Positions 26,408-35,200 of a stretch of DNA of 64,000 nt are shown in pieces. Made by a program: the position numbers and the translations under genes. Each line of letters starts with the position of its first letter. Position 1 is the stretch's first letter. Below the pieces are notes generated by a model. That model ran no database searches. It saw only the letters and a list, made by a program, of their open reading frames with translations, and was not told where the DNA came from. The stretch spans positions 100,189 through 164,188 of the forward strand of contig CALCII010000009.1 of assembly GCA_937907395.1 (NCBI GenBank). Direction: 5' to 3'. This DNA is from an uncultured Chitinophagaceae bacterium (GTDB taxonomy: Bacteria; Bacteroidota; Bacteroidia; Chitinophagales; Chitinophagaceae).

Positions 26408-28678
26408 TTAACCTTTTGCAAATTCGGCACGGATTACATTCAGTGCACCGCCAGCTTTGAACCATTCAATTTGTTGTTCATTGTAGCTGTGGTTGACAGT
26501 GATCGTGTCGCTGCTGCCATCTTTGTGGTTGAGCACCAGTTGGAGTGGTTGGCCCGGAACAAAGCTGGTTAAACCTACCACATCAATGGTATCATCTTCC
26601 TGGATCTTGTCATAGTCTTCTTTATTGGCGAATGTTAACGCCAGCATACCTTGCTTTTTCAGGTTGGTTTCGTGTATACGTGCAAATGATTTTACCAGTA
26701 CCACACGTACACCGAGATGACGTGGTTCCATAGCCGCATGTTCACGGCTGGATCCTTCACCGTAGTTTTCATCACCAACAACGATTGTTCCAATGCCTGC
26801 TGCTTTGTAAGCACGTTGTGTAGCAGGAACAGCACCATATTCACCGGTGAGCTGGTTCTTTACATTATCTGTTTTTTCGTTGAAGAAGTTGGTAGCACCA
26901 ATCAACAGGTTGTTACTGATATTGTCCAGGTGTCCACGGAATTTCAACCAGGGACCAGCCATTGAAATATGATCGGTTGTACATTTTCCTTTGGCTTTGA
27001 TGAGGAGTTTCAATCCTTTCAGATCGGTACCTTCCCATGCAGCAAACGGATATAATAATTGCAAGCGTTTACTATCATTTTTCACATCAATCACCACACT
27101 GCTGCCATCTTCTGCAGGAGCCTGATAACCGGCATCTTCCACTGCAAAACCTTTCACAGGTAATTCATCGCCACTTGGAGGATCCAGTTTCACCAGTTCG
27201 CTTTTTTCATTCGTAAGCGTATCTGTGATCGGGTTGAATGTCAAATCTCCTGCAATTGCAAGCGCAGTTACCAACTCAGGGCTTGCCACAAATGCTAAAG
27301 TATTGGGGTTGCCATCGGCACGTTTTGCAAAGTTGCGGTTGAAGGAGTGGACGATGGTATTGCGTTCCTGTTTTTCGGCACCCATACGATCCCACATACC
27401 AATGCAAGGTCCGCAGGCATTGGCAAAAACTGTAGCGCCAATTTTCTCGAATGTCCTCAGGTAGCCATCTCTTTCAATTGTATAACGAACCAGTTCACTA
27501 CCCGGAGTGATGGTGAATTCTGCTTTTGTTTTCAATCCTTTTTCAGCAACCTGTTTTGCAAGGCTAACGGCACGGCTGATATCTTCATAAGAAGAGTTGG
27601 TACAGCTTCCAATCAAACCTACTTCCACTTTGGTGGGCCAGTTGTTTTTAGCCGCAGCTTCTTTCATTTGAGAAATAGGAGTTGCTAAATCCGGAGTAAA
27701 AGGTCCGTTTAAATGTGGCTCCAGTTCGCTGAGGTTGATCTCAATTACTTTATCGAAATACTTTTCAGGGTTGGCATATACTTCTGCATCGCCGGTTAAG
27801 TATTCTTTGATCTGATCGGCTGCTTCGGCAACTTCTGCACGGCCGGTTGCTTTGAGGTAACGGCTCATGCTTTCATCATAACCGAACGTTGAAGTAGTGG
27901 CACCAATTTCGGCACCCATGTTACAGATGGTTCCTTTACCCGTACAGCTCATGCTGGTGGCACCTTCACCAAAATATTCAACAATTGCATTGGTTCCTCC
28001 TTTTACGGTAAGGATACCTGCAACTTTCAGGATCACATCTTTAGGGGCAGCCCAGCCACTGAGTTTTCCGGTGAGTTTTACACCAATCAGTTTGGGCATG
28101 AGCAGTTCCCAGCTCAATCCTGCCATTACATCGCATGCATCTGCACCACCCACACCAATTGCAATCATACCCAAACCACCTGCATTTACGGTGTGACTAT
28201 CAGTTCCAATCATCATCCCACCGGGGAATGCATAATTTTCCAGTACCACCTGGTGAATGATTCCGGCGCCCGGTTTCCAGAAGCCGATACCGTATTTGTT
28301 GGAAATAGAAGAGAGGAAATTGTAAACTTCTTCGTTTTCAGTAACAGCTTTTACGAGATCCTGCTTGCCTTCTGTTTTAGCCACAATCAGGTGATCGCAG
28401 TGAACAGTGGAGGGAACGGCTACTTTTTTACGGCCGGTGGTATCAAACTGAAGGAGTGCCATTTGAGCAGTTGCATCCTGCATTGCCACACGGTCGGGGG
28501 CAAAATCCACGTATGCTTTTCCACGTTCAAAATCTTTTATTTCAACCCCTTTCCAGAGGTGGGCATATAATATTTTTTCTGCCAGGGTGAGGGGGCGGCC
28601 CAGTGATTTACGGGCTGCATCCACTTTAGCCGGCATCTCTGAATACGTCTTTTTGATGAGGTCAAGATCAAAAACCAT
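26408..28678 (-). CDS. Aconitate hydratase (mitochondrial-type)
   Basis: 756 residues. Isomerises citrate to isocitrate in the TCA cycle using a [4Fe-4S] cluster. Motifs: STVHCDHLI and GIGFWKPGAGIIHQ near the substrate site, GTDSHTVNAGG, the cluster cysteines in GSCTNSSYED and NACGPCIGMWDR, the swivel domain with KGKCTTDHISMAGPW and the EGSSREHAAMEPRHLG loop. Length and motif set match the eukaryote-mitochondrial aconitase group (AcnA-like/ACO2), which many Bacteroidota carry, rather than AcnB. Start is the first ATG; complete. Flanked by its own terminator. Confidence 0.95.
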   Translation of the reverse strand: MVFDLDLIKKTYSEMPAKVDAARKSLGRPLTLAEKILYAHLWKGVEIKDFERGKAYVDFAPDRVAMQDATAQMALLQFDTTGRKKVAVPSTVHCDHLIVAKTEGKQDLVKAVTENEEVYNFLSSISNKYGIGFWKPGAGIIHQVVLENYAFPGGMMIGTDSHTVNAGGLGMIAIGVGGADACDVMAGLSWELLMPKLIGVKLTGKLSGWAAPKDVILKVAGILTVKGGTNAIVEYFGEGATSMSCTGKGTICNMGAEIGATTSTFGYDESMSRYLKATGRAEVAEAADQIKEYLTGDAEVYANPEKYFDKVIEINLSELEPHLNGPFTPDLATPISQMKEAAAKNNWPTKVEVGLIGSCTNSSYEDISRAVSLAKQVAEKGLKTKAEFTITPGSELVRYTIERDGYLRTFEKIGATVFANACGPCIGMWDRMGAEKQERNTIVHSFNRNFAKRADGNPNTLAFVASPELVTALAIAGDLTFNPITDTLTNEKSELVKLDPPSGDELPVKGFAVEDAGYQAPAEDGSSVVIDVKNDSKRLQLLYPFAAWEGTDLKGLKLLIKAKGKCTTDHISMAGPWLKFRGHLDNISNNLLIGATNFFNEKTDNVKNQLTGEYGAVPATQRAYKAAGIGTIVVGDENYGEGSSREHAAMEPRHLGVRVVLVKSFARIHETNLKKQGMLALTFANKEDYDKIQEDDTIDVVGLTSFVPGQPLQLVLNHKDGSSDTITVNHSYNEQQIEWFKAGGALNVIRAEFAKG

Positions 28679-28774
28679 AGAAAAGTATGTTTAGAAGTGA
28701 AAATTGAGTCACGAAATTACCAAATAATCCTTTTGAGGTAAACCATTTTAACGGCTTGTTTGTTTAAATGTTTA

Positions 28775-28782
28775 TAATTTTG
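28775..28782 (+). promoter_or_regulatory. -7 promoter element of the PspC gene
   Basis: TAATTTTG, a perfect TAnnTTTG. Its last base is 3 nt before the first ATG (28785) and 6 nt before the second (28788), so the transcript would start at the start codon (leaderless). Confidence 0.55.
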
Positions 28783-28784
28783 CA

Positions 28785-29006
28785 ATGATGAACAAATTAC
28801 GTCAGCTCATAGAATGGAACGTATTTGGTGTTTGCACCTATATCGGGGAAAAACTGCATATTCCCACAAGTAGCATCCGCAAGTATTTCATCTATATCTC
28901 ATTTCTCACCTTCGGCTCACCTGTTGTCCTTTATTTCTTTGTTGCCTTTTGGATGAATGTCCGGAATTATGTATTGCACGGACGAAGAAACCCGTTGCGT
29001 AATTAA
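28785..29006 (+). CDS. PspC domain membrane protein
   Basis: 73 residues: a short PspC-type domain (phage shock C), with GVCTYIGEKLHIPTSSIRKYFIYISF and the hydrophobic segment PVVLYFFVAFWMNV. PspC senses or controls envelope stress in enteric bacteria; small single-domain PspC proteins of Bacteroidota are less studied and probably sit in the inner membrane. It has two consecutive ATG codons; the second fits a leaderless mRNA better. It stands 47 bp ahead of two AraC genes on the same strand. Confidence 0.82.
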   Translation: MMNKLRQLIEWNVFGVCTYIGEKLHIPTSSIRKYFIYISFLTFGSPVVLYFFVAFWMNVRNYVLHGRRNPLRN

Positions 29007-29053
29007 GATGTTCTTGTATTTCTGAATACCGCATCGTATTTTAATGGAGTCTT

Positions 29054-30040
29054 ATGTTTACGTTTGAGTACAAATACTCTGATTACAAGCAATTATTTGA
29101 TGCGCTTGCAAACCGTATGAATACGGTGGTGAAAGAGGGCTGGATTTTTTTTCCGCCCGATATTGGGGAAGGCTACATGCGCTATTTACAACTCCCCAAT
29201 AAGCTTTTTATCAATATTATTAAAGGGAAGAATAACAGGGAATGGTTTTTTTACCGCAAAAAAGATGAAACAGAATATTATACCCTGCGGTTTGATGATA
29301 TCATCATTCCCAAAACATTTCAGATCGGAATCGGAACAGATACGATAGAAAAGAAAGAACAACATGTATCTGTAGCTTATCTCACCAGTTCATTGTTCGA
29401 CTGGCATTACCGTGCCCCGGCAGGAACCACCGTGAAAGGAGTAAACATTCTAATACCAAAAGACTGGCTGGGTAAACTGCTGGGGATTGAAGTGCTGGAC
29501 CACATCCTTCCTGCCTACATAGCTTTGAAGAGCAGAAGTTTTACCATGGAGCCTATGGATGCTTACTATCTTGAAATTATTAATGAGATTATGCAGGAAG
29601 AGCCGGAAACGCCCTTTCCCAAACTCTATGTAATGAACAGGGTCCAGTTACTGATTGAACGTTTCTTTAATCATGTTCAGTCGAAGGTTTCAATGGCAGA
29701 TGTGGAGGCGAAATTTAAATCGGGTGATATACGTTCTATTCTCGAAGTGGAGCGAAGCATGGTCGATAATTTTTCCGCCAAGCCTCCTTCCGTGAATGAA
29801 CTGGCACGAAATGCGGCTATGAGCACTACCAAGTTTAAAACCATTTTCAAATCTGTATTCGGACTGCCGGTATATGAATATTATCAGCAAAAGAGAATGA
29901 ATCATGCACTTGAGTTACTGGCTGAAGGCTCATTGTCTGTCAAAGAAGTAGGAAGGAGAGTGGGGTATCATAATATCAGTAATTTCTCTGCTGCGTTCAA
30001 AAAGCAATTTGGATATTCTCCGAATGATTATTTGTCCTGA
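29054..30040 (+). CDS. AraC family transcriptional regulator (copy 1)
   Basis: 328 residues. The C-terminal third (about 228-328) is an AraC/XylS double helix-turn-helix: SVNELARNAAMSTTKFKTIFKSVFG and VKEVGRRVGYHNISNFSAAFKKQFGYSPNDY. The N-terminal part (1-220) is a ligand- or dimer-forming domain with no recognised family. It is similar over its whole length to the next gene, so the pair arose by tandem duplication. No nearby promoter palindrome was found. Its target is unknown. Confidence 0.9.
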   Translation: MFTFEYKYSDYKQLFDALANRMNTVVKEGWIFFPPDIGEGYMRYLQLPNKLFINIIKGKNNREWFFYRKKDETEYYTLRFDDIIIPKTFQIGIGTDTIEKKEQHVSVAYLTSSLFDWHYRAPAGTTVKGVNILIPKDWLGKLLGIEVLDHILPAYIALKSRSFTMEPMDAYYLEIINEIMQEEPETPFPKLYVMNRVQLLIERFFNHVQSKVSMADVEAKFKSGDIRSILEVERSMVDNFSAKPPSVNELARNAAMSTTKFKTIFKSVFGLPVYEYYQQKRMNHALELLAEGSLSVKEVGRRVGYHNISNFSAAFKKQFGYSPNDYLS

Positions 30041-30088
30041 TTGATTTTTTACGCTGTGTTTTTACAGAGTTTGTAATATTGTACCAGA

Positions 30089-31078
30089 ATGATCCATGTA
30101 TCATACGACGATATCAGTTATAAAACCCTTTACCCAAAGTTTGCAAAAGCTTTCGCTGCACCGTTTGAAAAGCATAAGATTGTTTTGCCTCCTCACGTTG
30201 GTAATGGTTATTTTGAACTGGTGCCATTAGGTGACGAATTGTTTGCTTCTATTGAAAACTTTCATTCTGCTATTGAAATCAAATTCTGCCGGAAAAAAAG
30301 AAAAGAAAATTTTTACATCCTGCACTTTGATGAATTAAAAGGTGTACATGATTTATCAATCCAGATAGATGGCGAAGTGGTGGGCGCCCGTGGGCAAACC
30401 ATTTCAACCGCAATGCTTACCAGTAATCAATTTGATTTCTGTTATATACTTCCCAAAGGAAGCAAAGTGCGTAGTTTATATATTTTGCTCACAGAAGAAT
30501 GGATGAAGGAATACCTGGAACTGGATAGCGAAGATGAAGTGCTCAAAACCTATCTCAGTCTGCGCATGAAGCATCTCAACAGGGAACCTTTTAATCCCGA
30601 CTACAGGAAGTATTTTGCACAGATTTTTGAAACGCCCGAACATAAGCCATTGCGTGAATTGCATCTGCGCAATTCAATCATGATGCTGATTGAAGTCTTC
30701 TTCAGTCGTTTGTTCAGGAAGATGAAAGAGGTGGAAGATTCCCCTATCTTAAAAATGGATAACAAGGACCTCTACAAATTAATGGAAGTGGAATGGATGC
30801 TGGTGAAAGATTTTTCAAAAGCACCGCCAACCATAACCGATCTGGCTACTTATACCAACATGAGTGTTTCCAAGTTAAAAAGTGCATTTAAAAAAGTGTA
30901 CGGTACAGGTATTTATGAATACTTCCAGAAGAGCCGTATGCATAAAGCAAGAACATTACTGGTGACCAATGGATTCACAGTAAAAGAAGTAGGGATGAAG
31001 CTGGGTTATACCAACCTTAGTAATTTTTCCCTTGCTTTTAAAAAGGAGTTTGGCGTATTACCCAGCCATTTGCAATAA
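30089..31078 (+). CDS. AraC family transcriptional regulator (copy 2)
   Basis: 329 residues, the paralogue of the preceding gene (48 bp apart). C-terminal AraC helix-turn-helix (TITDLATYTNMSVSKLKSAFKKVYG, VKEVGMKLGYTNLSNFSLAFKKEFG), N-terminal domain like that of copy 1 (IVLPPHVGNGYFELVPLGDELFASI vs IFFPPDIGEGYMRYLQLPNKLFINI in shorter form). A near-consensus -7 element (TAATATTG) lies 30074-30081, 8 bp before the start. Convergent with kdsA, whose stop is 15 bp away. Target unknown. Confidence 0.88.
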   Translation: MIHVSYDDISYKTLYPKFAKAFAAPFEKHKIVLPPHVGNGYFELVPLGDELFASIENFHSAIEIKFCRKKRKENFYILHFDELKGVHDLSIQIDGEVVGARGQTISTAMLTSNQFDFCYILPKGSKVRSLYILLTEEWMKEYLELDSEDEVLKTYLSLRMKHLNREPFNPDYRKYFAQIFETPEHKPLRELHLRNSIMMLIEVFFSRLFRKMKEVEDSPILKMDNKDLYKLMEVEWMLVKDFSKAPPTITDLATYTNMSVSKLKSAFKKVYGTGIYEYFQKSRMHKARTLLVTNGFTVKEVGMKLGYTNLSNFSLAFKKEFGVLPSHLQ

Positions 31079-31093
31079 CCCGGGGTTCTTCTC

Positions 31094-31915
31094 TTACACT
31101 ACCGCTTTACGGATTTTTACCAGCTGCACTAATAAGTCTTCCAATAAATCAAGGCGAAGCATATTGGCTCCATCACTTTTGGCAATGGCAGGATTGGGAT
31201 GTGTTTCAATAAACAAACCATCGGCTCCGGTGGCAATAGCTGCTTTTGCAATAGTACCAATGAGTTGCGGATTGCCGCCTGTGATTCCGGTTGTTTGGTT
31301 GGGTTGTTGCAGGGAATGTGTACAATCCATAATAACAGGTGTGCCGTGTTCTTTCATCCAGGGAATATTTCTGTAATCAACAATCATATCCTGGTAGCCG
31401 AATGTATTGCCACGGTCGGTGAGCATCACTTTATCATTACCTGCATTTTTTACTTTTTCAACGGCAAACTTCATGGATGGTCCGCTCAGGAATTGTCCTT
31501 TCTTTACGTTTACAATTTTTCCTGTGTGCGCAGCTGCTTCCAATAAATCTGTTTGACGGGAAAGGAAGGCAGGTATTTGTAGTATATCAACGAAAGGTGC
31601 GGCCAGGGCTGCTTCTTCATGCGCATGAATATCGGTGGTGGCCGGTAACTTGTATTTTTCACGCACAGCGTTGATCATTTTCAGCGCTACTTCATCTCCT
31701 AAACCTGTAAAGGAAGATCCACTGGTTCGGTTGGCTTTCCGGTAAGAAGCTTTGAACACATAAGGAATGCCTAGTTTTTTACAAATTGCAGAAACTTTAT
31801 CGGCTACTTCAAACACCAGTTCTTCCCCTTCCACTACACAAGGTCCTGCAATCAGGAAAAAATTGTTTTCTTCAAACGATTGTCCGGCGAATAAATCCTT
31901 TAAAAATGCTTGCAT
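31094..31915 (-). CDS. kdsA: 3-deoxy-8-phosphooctulonate synthase (KDO8P synthase)
   Basis: 273 residues. Condenses phosphoenolpyruvate and arabinose 5-phosphate to KDO 8-phosphate for the inner core of lipopolysaccharide. Class motifs: LIAGPCVVEGE, KASYRKANRTSG (PEP/A5P loop), DIHAHEEA, FLSRQTDLLEAAA, VKKGQFLSGPSMK, LTDRGNTFGYQDMIVDYRN and FIETHPNPAIAKSDGANML. It lacks the Cys metal ligand near the N-terminus typical of the metal-dependent form (a Asn-type sequence is present), but this was not aligned in detail. Full length. Has a perfect -7 element. Confidence 0.95.
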   Translation of the reverse strand: MQAFLKDLFAGQSFEENNFFLIAGPCVVEGEELVFEVADKVSAICKKLGIPYVFKASYRKANRTSGSSFTGLGDEVALKMINAVREKYKLPATTDIHAHEEAALAAPFVDILQIPAFLSRQTDLLEAAAHTGKIVNVKKGQFLSGPSMKFAVEKVKNAGNDKVMLTDRGNTFGYQDMIVDYRNIPWMKEHGTPVIMDCTHSLQQPNQTTGITGGNPQLIGTIAKAAIATGADGLFIETHPNPAIAKSDGANMLRLDLLEDLLVQLVKIRKAVV

Positions 31916-31919
31916 CCGG

Positions 31920-31927
31920 CAAAGATA
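31920..31927 (-). promoter_or_regulatory. -7 promoter element of kdsA (leaderless type)
   Basis: Minus strand TATCTTTG (plus CAAAGATA), perfect TAnnTTTG. Its last base is 5 nt from the A of the kdsA ATG (31915), the same spacing as psuK. The usual -33 region is occupied by the 7-bp repeat array beginning at 31942. Confidence 0.6.
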
Positions 31928-31941
31928 AGGGGAGGGAGGGC

Positions 31942-32004
31942 ATGTAAGATGTAGGTGGTAGGAAGTGAGATGTACGAAGTACGGTGTGCGATGTACGATG
32001 TAAG
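31942..32004. repeat. Degenerate 7-bp tandem repeat array
   Basis: Nine 7-base units in register from 31942: ATGTAAG, ATGTAGG, TGGTAGG, AAGTGAG, ATGTACG, AAGTACG, GTGTGCG, ATGTACG, ATGTAAG. Lies between kdsA and the delta-60 gene. See the two similar arrays near 63210 and 63933. Confidence 0.85.
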
Positions 32005-32283
32005 GGGAAGATGTGATAGTAAGAAATGCTTAGACGATTAGTAGTAGTAAAAATCCGGTCTTTTATGCGATTGATAACAAGCTGAATCTCAAATTTTTTC
32101 GAAAAACAAACACATTTTTTTTAAAAGGAAACACTTATTTCATTTTAATAATTATTTATTGTTTTCTAAAATAAGTGATGGTTTTTGCGTAAGACTTTAG
32201 TTCTATCTGTTGTTCGTATATACATTTTCATATAGTTTTAGTGCAGATTTTATTGACCTGATCTTAAACGAAACCCGTATCCC
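32005..32283. other. A+T-rich upstream region of the delta-60 gene
   Basis: No gene. Holds a 9-bp inverted repeat CACTTATTT (32132-32140) / AAATAAGTG (32169-32177) with a 28-base spacer, and promoter-like TATACATTTT/TATAGTTTTAG stretches around 32218-32240 that do not fully match TAnnTTTG. Confidence 0.4.
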
Positions 32284-35200
32284 ATGAAACCAATCAAGTC
32301 CCTGATTTATTCAGGTATTAAATCGGCGTTACTTCTTACGCTCGTTTTTTTCACACACAATTCATTTAGTCAGCCAGGTGCTAACGACCCAGCCTTTAAT
32401 TCTATGGATGATGGAAGGTTTGGAACAGGAGTTGGTGCCAACAGTTCTGTCTGGACCAGTGTATTACTGCCGGGTGGTTCTGTATTTATGGCTGGTAACT
32501 TCACCAATTATAATGGTACTGCCCTCAATCGTGTAGGTATCGTTAACAGTGATGGAAGTTTATCAACCGGGTTTAATCCGGGCACCGGAGCCGATAGTGT
32601 GATCTATGCATCGTTTGTTCAGCCTGATGGAAAAATTTTTATTGCCGGTAATTTTGCGAATTACAATTCAACAGCCCGGTTACGTGTTGCCAGGTTGAAT
32701 GCCGATGGAAGTAATGATGGAACATTTAATCCTGGTACAGGCGCTAACTCAGTTGTATATACTGCTGCTGTACTTTCAGACGGAAAAATTCTGATAGCAG
32801 GGAATTTCACATCCTATAATGGTACGTCCATTAATCGTATTGCACGACTGAATGCCAATGGAACACTGGATGCCACTTTTACCGTGGGAACAGGTGCCAG
32901 TGGTATTGTACGTTCCATTGCTGTTCAGTCAGACGGAAAAATTCTGATAGGTGGCGATTTTACAAGATATAACGGCATAACAAGAAACCGCATTGCACGA
33001 TTGAATGCAGACGGCACATTGGATGCTACATTTAATCCGGGTACTGCAGCCAATAATTCAATTTACGCAATCGCTATACAGAATGATGGAAAAATGATTT
33101 TGGGAGGCAACTTCACTTCCTACAACGGAACAACCATCAACCGTGTTGCAAGAATTACCACGACCGGTGCATTGGATGCCACGTTCAATCCCGGAACAGG
33201 AGCAAACGGAGTTGTAAGGTCGATTGCTATACAAACAGATGGTAAAATTCTTCTGGGAGGATCTTTTTCAACCTTTAATAGTATCACGAATAACAGAATC
33301 GTTCGGTTGATTTCAACAGGAACTATCGATGGTACATTTAATGCAGGAGCAGGTGTTAACAGTGACATCCTCACATTGAATCTTCAAACGGACGGAAATA
33401 TAGTTATTGCAGGAAACTTCACTACAACCAATGGAAACAGAAGAAACCGTTTCGCCCGTTTGAGTACTTCTGGTTTACTGGATACACAGTTTGCCCAGGC
33501 ACCCGGTGCCAGTGGAACTGTTTTTGCGTCGGTGTTACAAATTGATGGGAAAATACTTTTAGGTGGTGATTTTACAATATTCGGTGGTTTATCCAGAACA
33601 AGGCTTGCCCGTGCCAATGCCGATGGAAGCGGTGATATCAGTTTTGTAAATGGAACAGGAGCCAATAACAGTGTGCGTACAATTTCAATTCAAACCGATG
33701 GAAAAATCATAATCGGTGGATTGTTCACTTCTTACAATGGTACATCGATCAACCGTATTGCACGTTTACATACAAATGGGACATTGGACGGAACTTTTAA
33801 TCCGGGTACAGGTACCGAGAATAACGTATTAGTTACAAGAGTTCAACCGGATGGAAAGATTCTTGTGGGGGGTGATTTTACAACCTATAATGGCACAACA
33901 GTAAACAGAATAGTGCGGCTCAACAGTGATGGAACTATAGATGCTACATTCTCCGTTGGAATAGGATTTAATGGTGGAGTGAGAACAATTGTATTGCAAC
34001 CTGATGGTAAAGTATTGGTAGGGGGATTGTTCACTACCTATAATGGTACGGCCCGCAACCGAATCATCCGCTTAAATGCGAATGGCAGTGTGGATGCAAC
34101 ATTTAATCCCGGTACAGGTGCTAACGGTGACGTAAATGCGATTGCTGTTCAAGCCGATGGGAAAATTCTTCTTGGGGGAAACTTCACATCCTATAACGGA
34201 ACTTCAAGAAACAGGATTGTGCGTGTTACCGCAGCCGGAGCATTGGATGCCACATTTAATCCGGGAACAGGAGTCAACAATCGTGTAACAGGCATTTTGC
34301 TGCAAAGTGATAATAAGTTTGTGGTAACAGGATATTTTACCACTATGAATGGTGTTACCAATAACCGCATTGGCCGTTTCAATAACGATGGAACAGTTGA
34401 TGCCACATTCATCAGCGGAACAGGTGCCAGTACAAATATTGAAACCAGTATTTATCAGTCCGATGGTAAAGTTGTGATTGGCGGATCGTTCACAAGCTAT
34501 AATAATATTGTAAGAACAAGGGTTGCAAGAATTATAAGTTGTGTTGCAGCAGGTACACCTTCTGTTCCATCAACTGCTTCACCGGTTATTTGCCAGGGAA
34601 GTGGAACAACCTCCTTTACCTCAACAGCAGCTAATGCAAGCAGTTATATCTGGACAGTAAGTGGTACCGGAAATACAATCTCTGGTACAGGATCAACTGC
34701 AACCGTGACATGGAATCCTTCGTTTACCGGTACTGCAACCATTACTGTTACAGCAGTTGGATGTACTGGGAATTCATCTTCTGTATCCACAACCGTAACC
34801 GTGGCTGCTGCTGCCACAGTAACCATCAGCAGTAACAACGGACCGGTTTGTGCAGGCAGCAATGCAGTATTTCAACTTAGTGGTACAACTGGTGCTACAG
34901 TTACCTATAAACTCAACGGAGGCGCTAATCAAACAATTGTATTAACGGGAGGAGTTGCCACAATCACTGTTTCAAACATAGCTGCTTCTCAAACATTGCA
35001 ACTGGTATCTGTTAACAACGGATCATGTAATGTGGCTCTCAGTAATACATCTGTTGTATCACTAGTACCCAATAACTGGATTGGTGGAACAGGTAACTGG
35101 AATGTAGGGTCTAACTGGTCTTGTAATCATGTGCCACTATCAGAAGAAACGGTTACTATTTCAAGTGGTACACCATTGATGAATGTGGATGTAACTGTTG

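Noticed and set aside
32400..34530. Regular spacing of similar sequences resembling a CRISPR array
   Set aside because: The repeats are about 147 bp, in frame, and encode delta-60 units; no short palindromic repeat with unique spacers.
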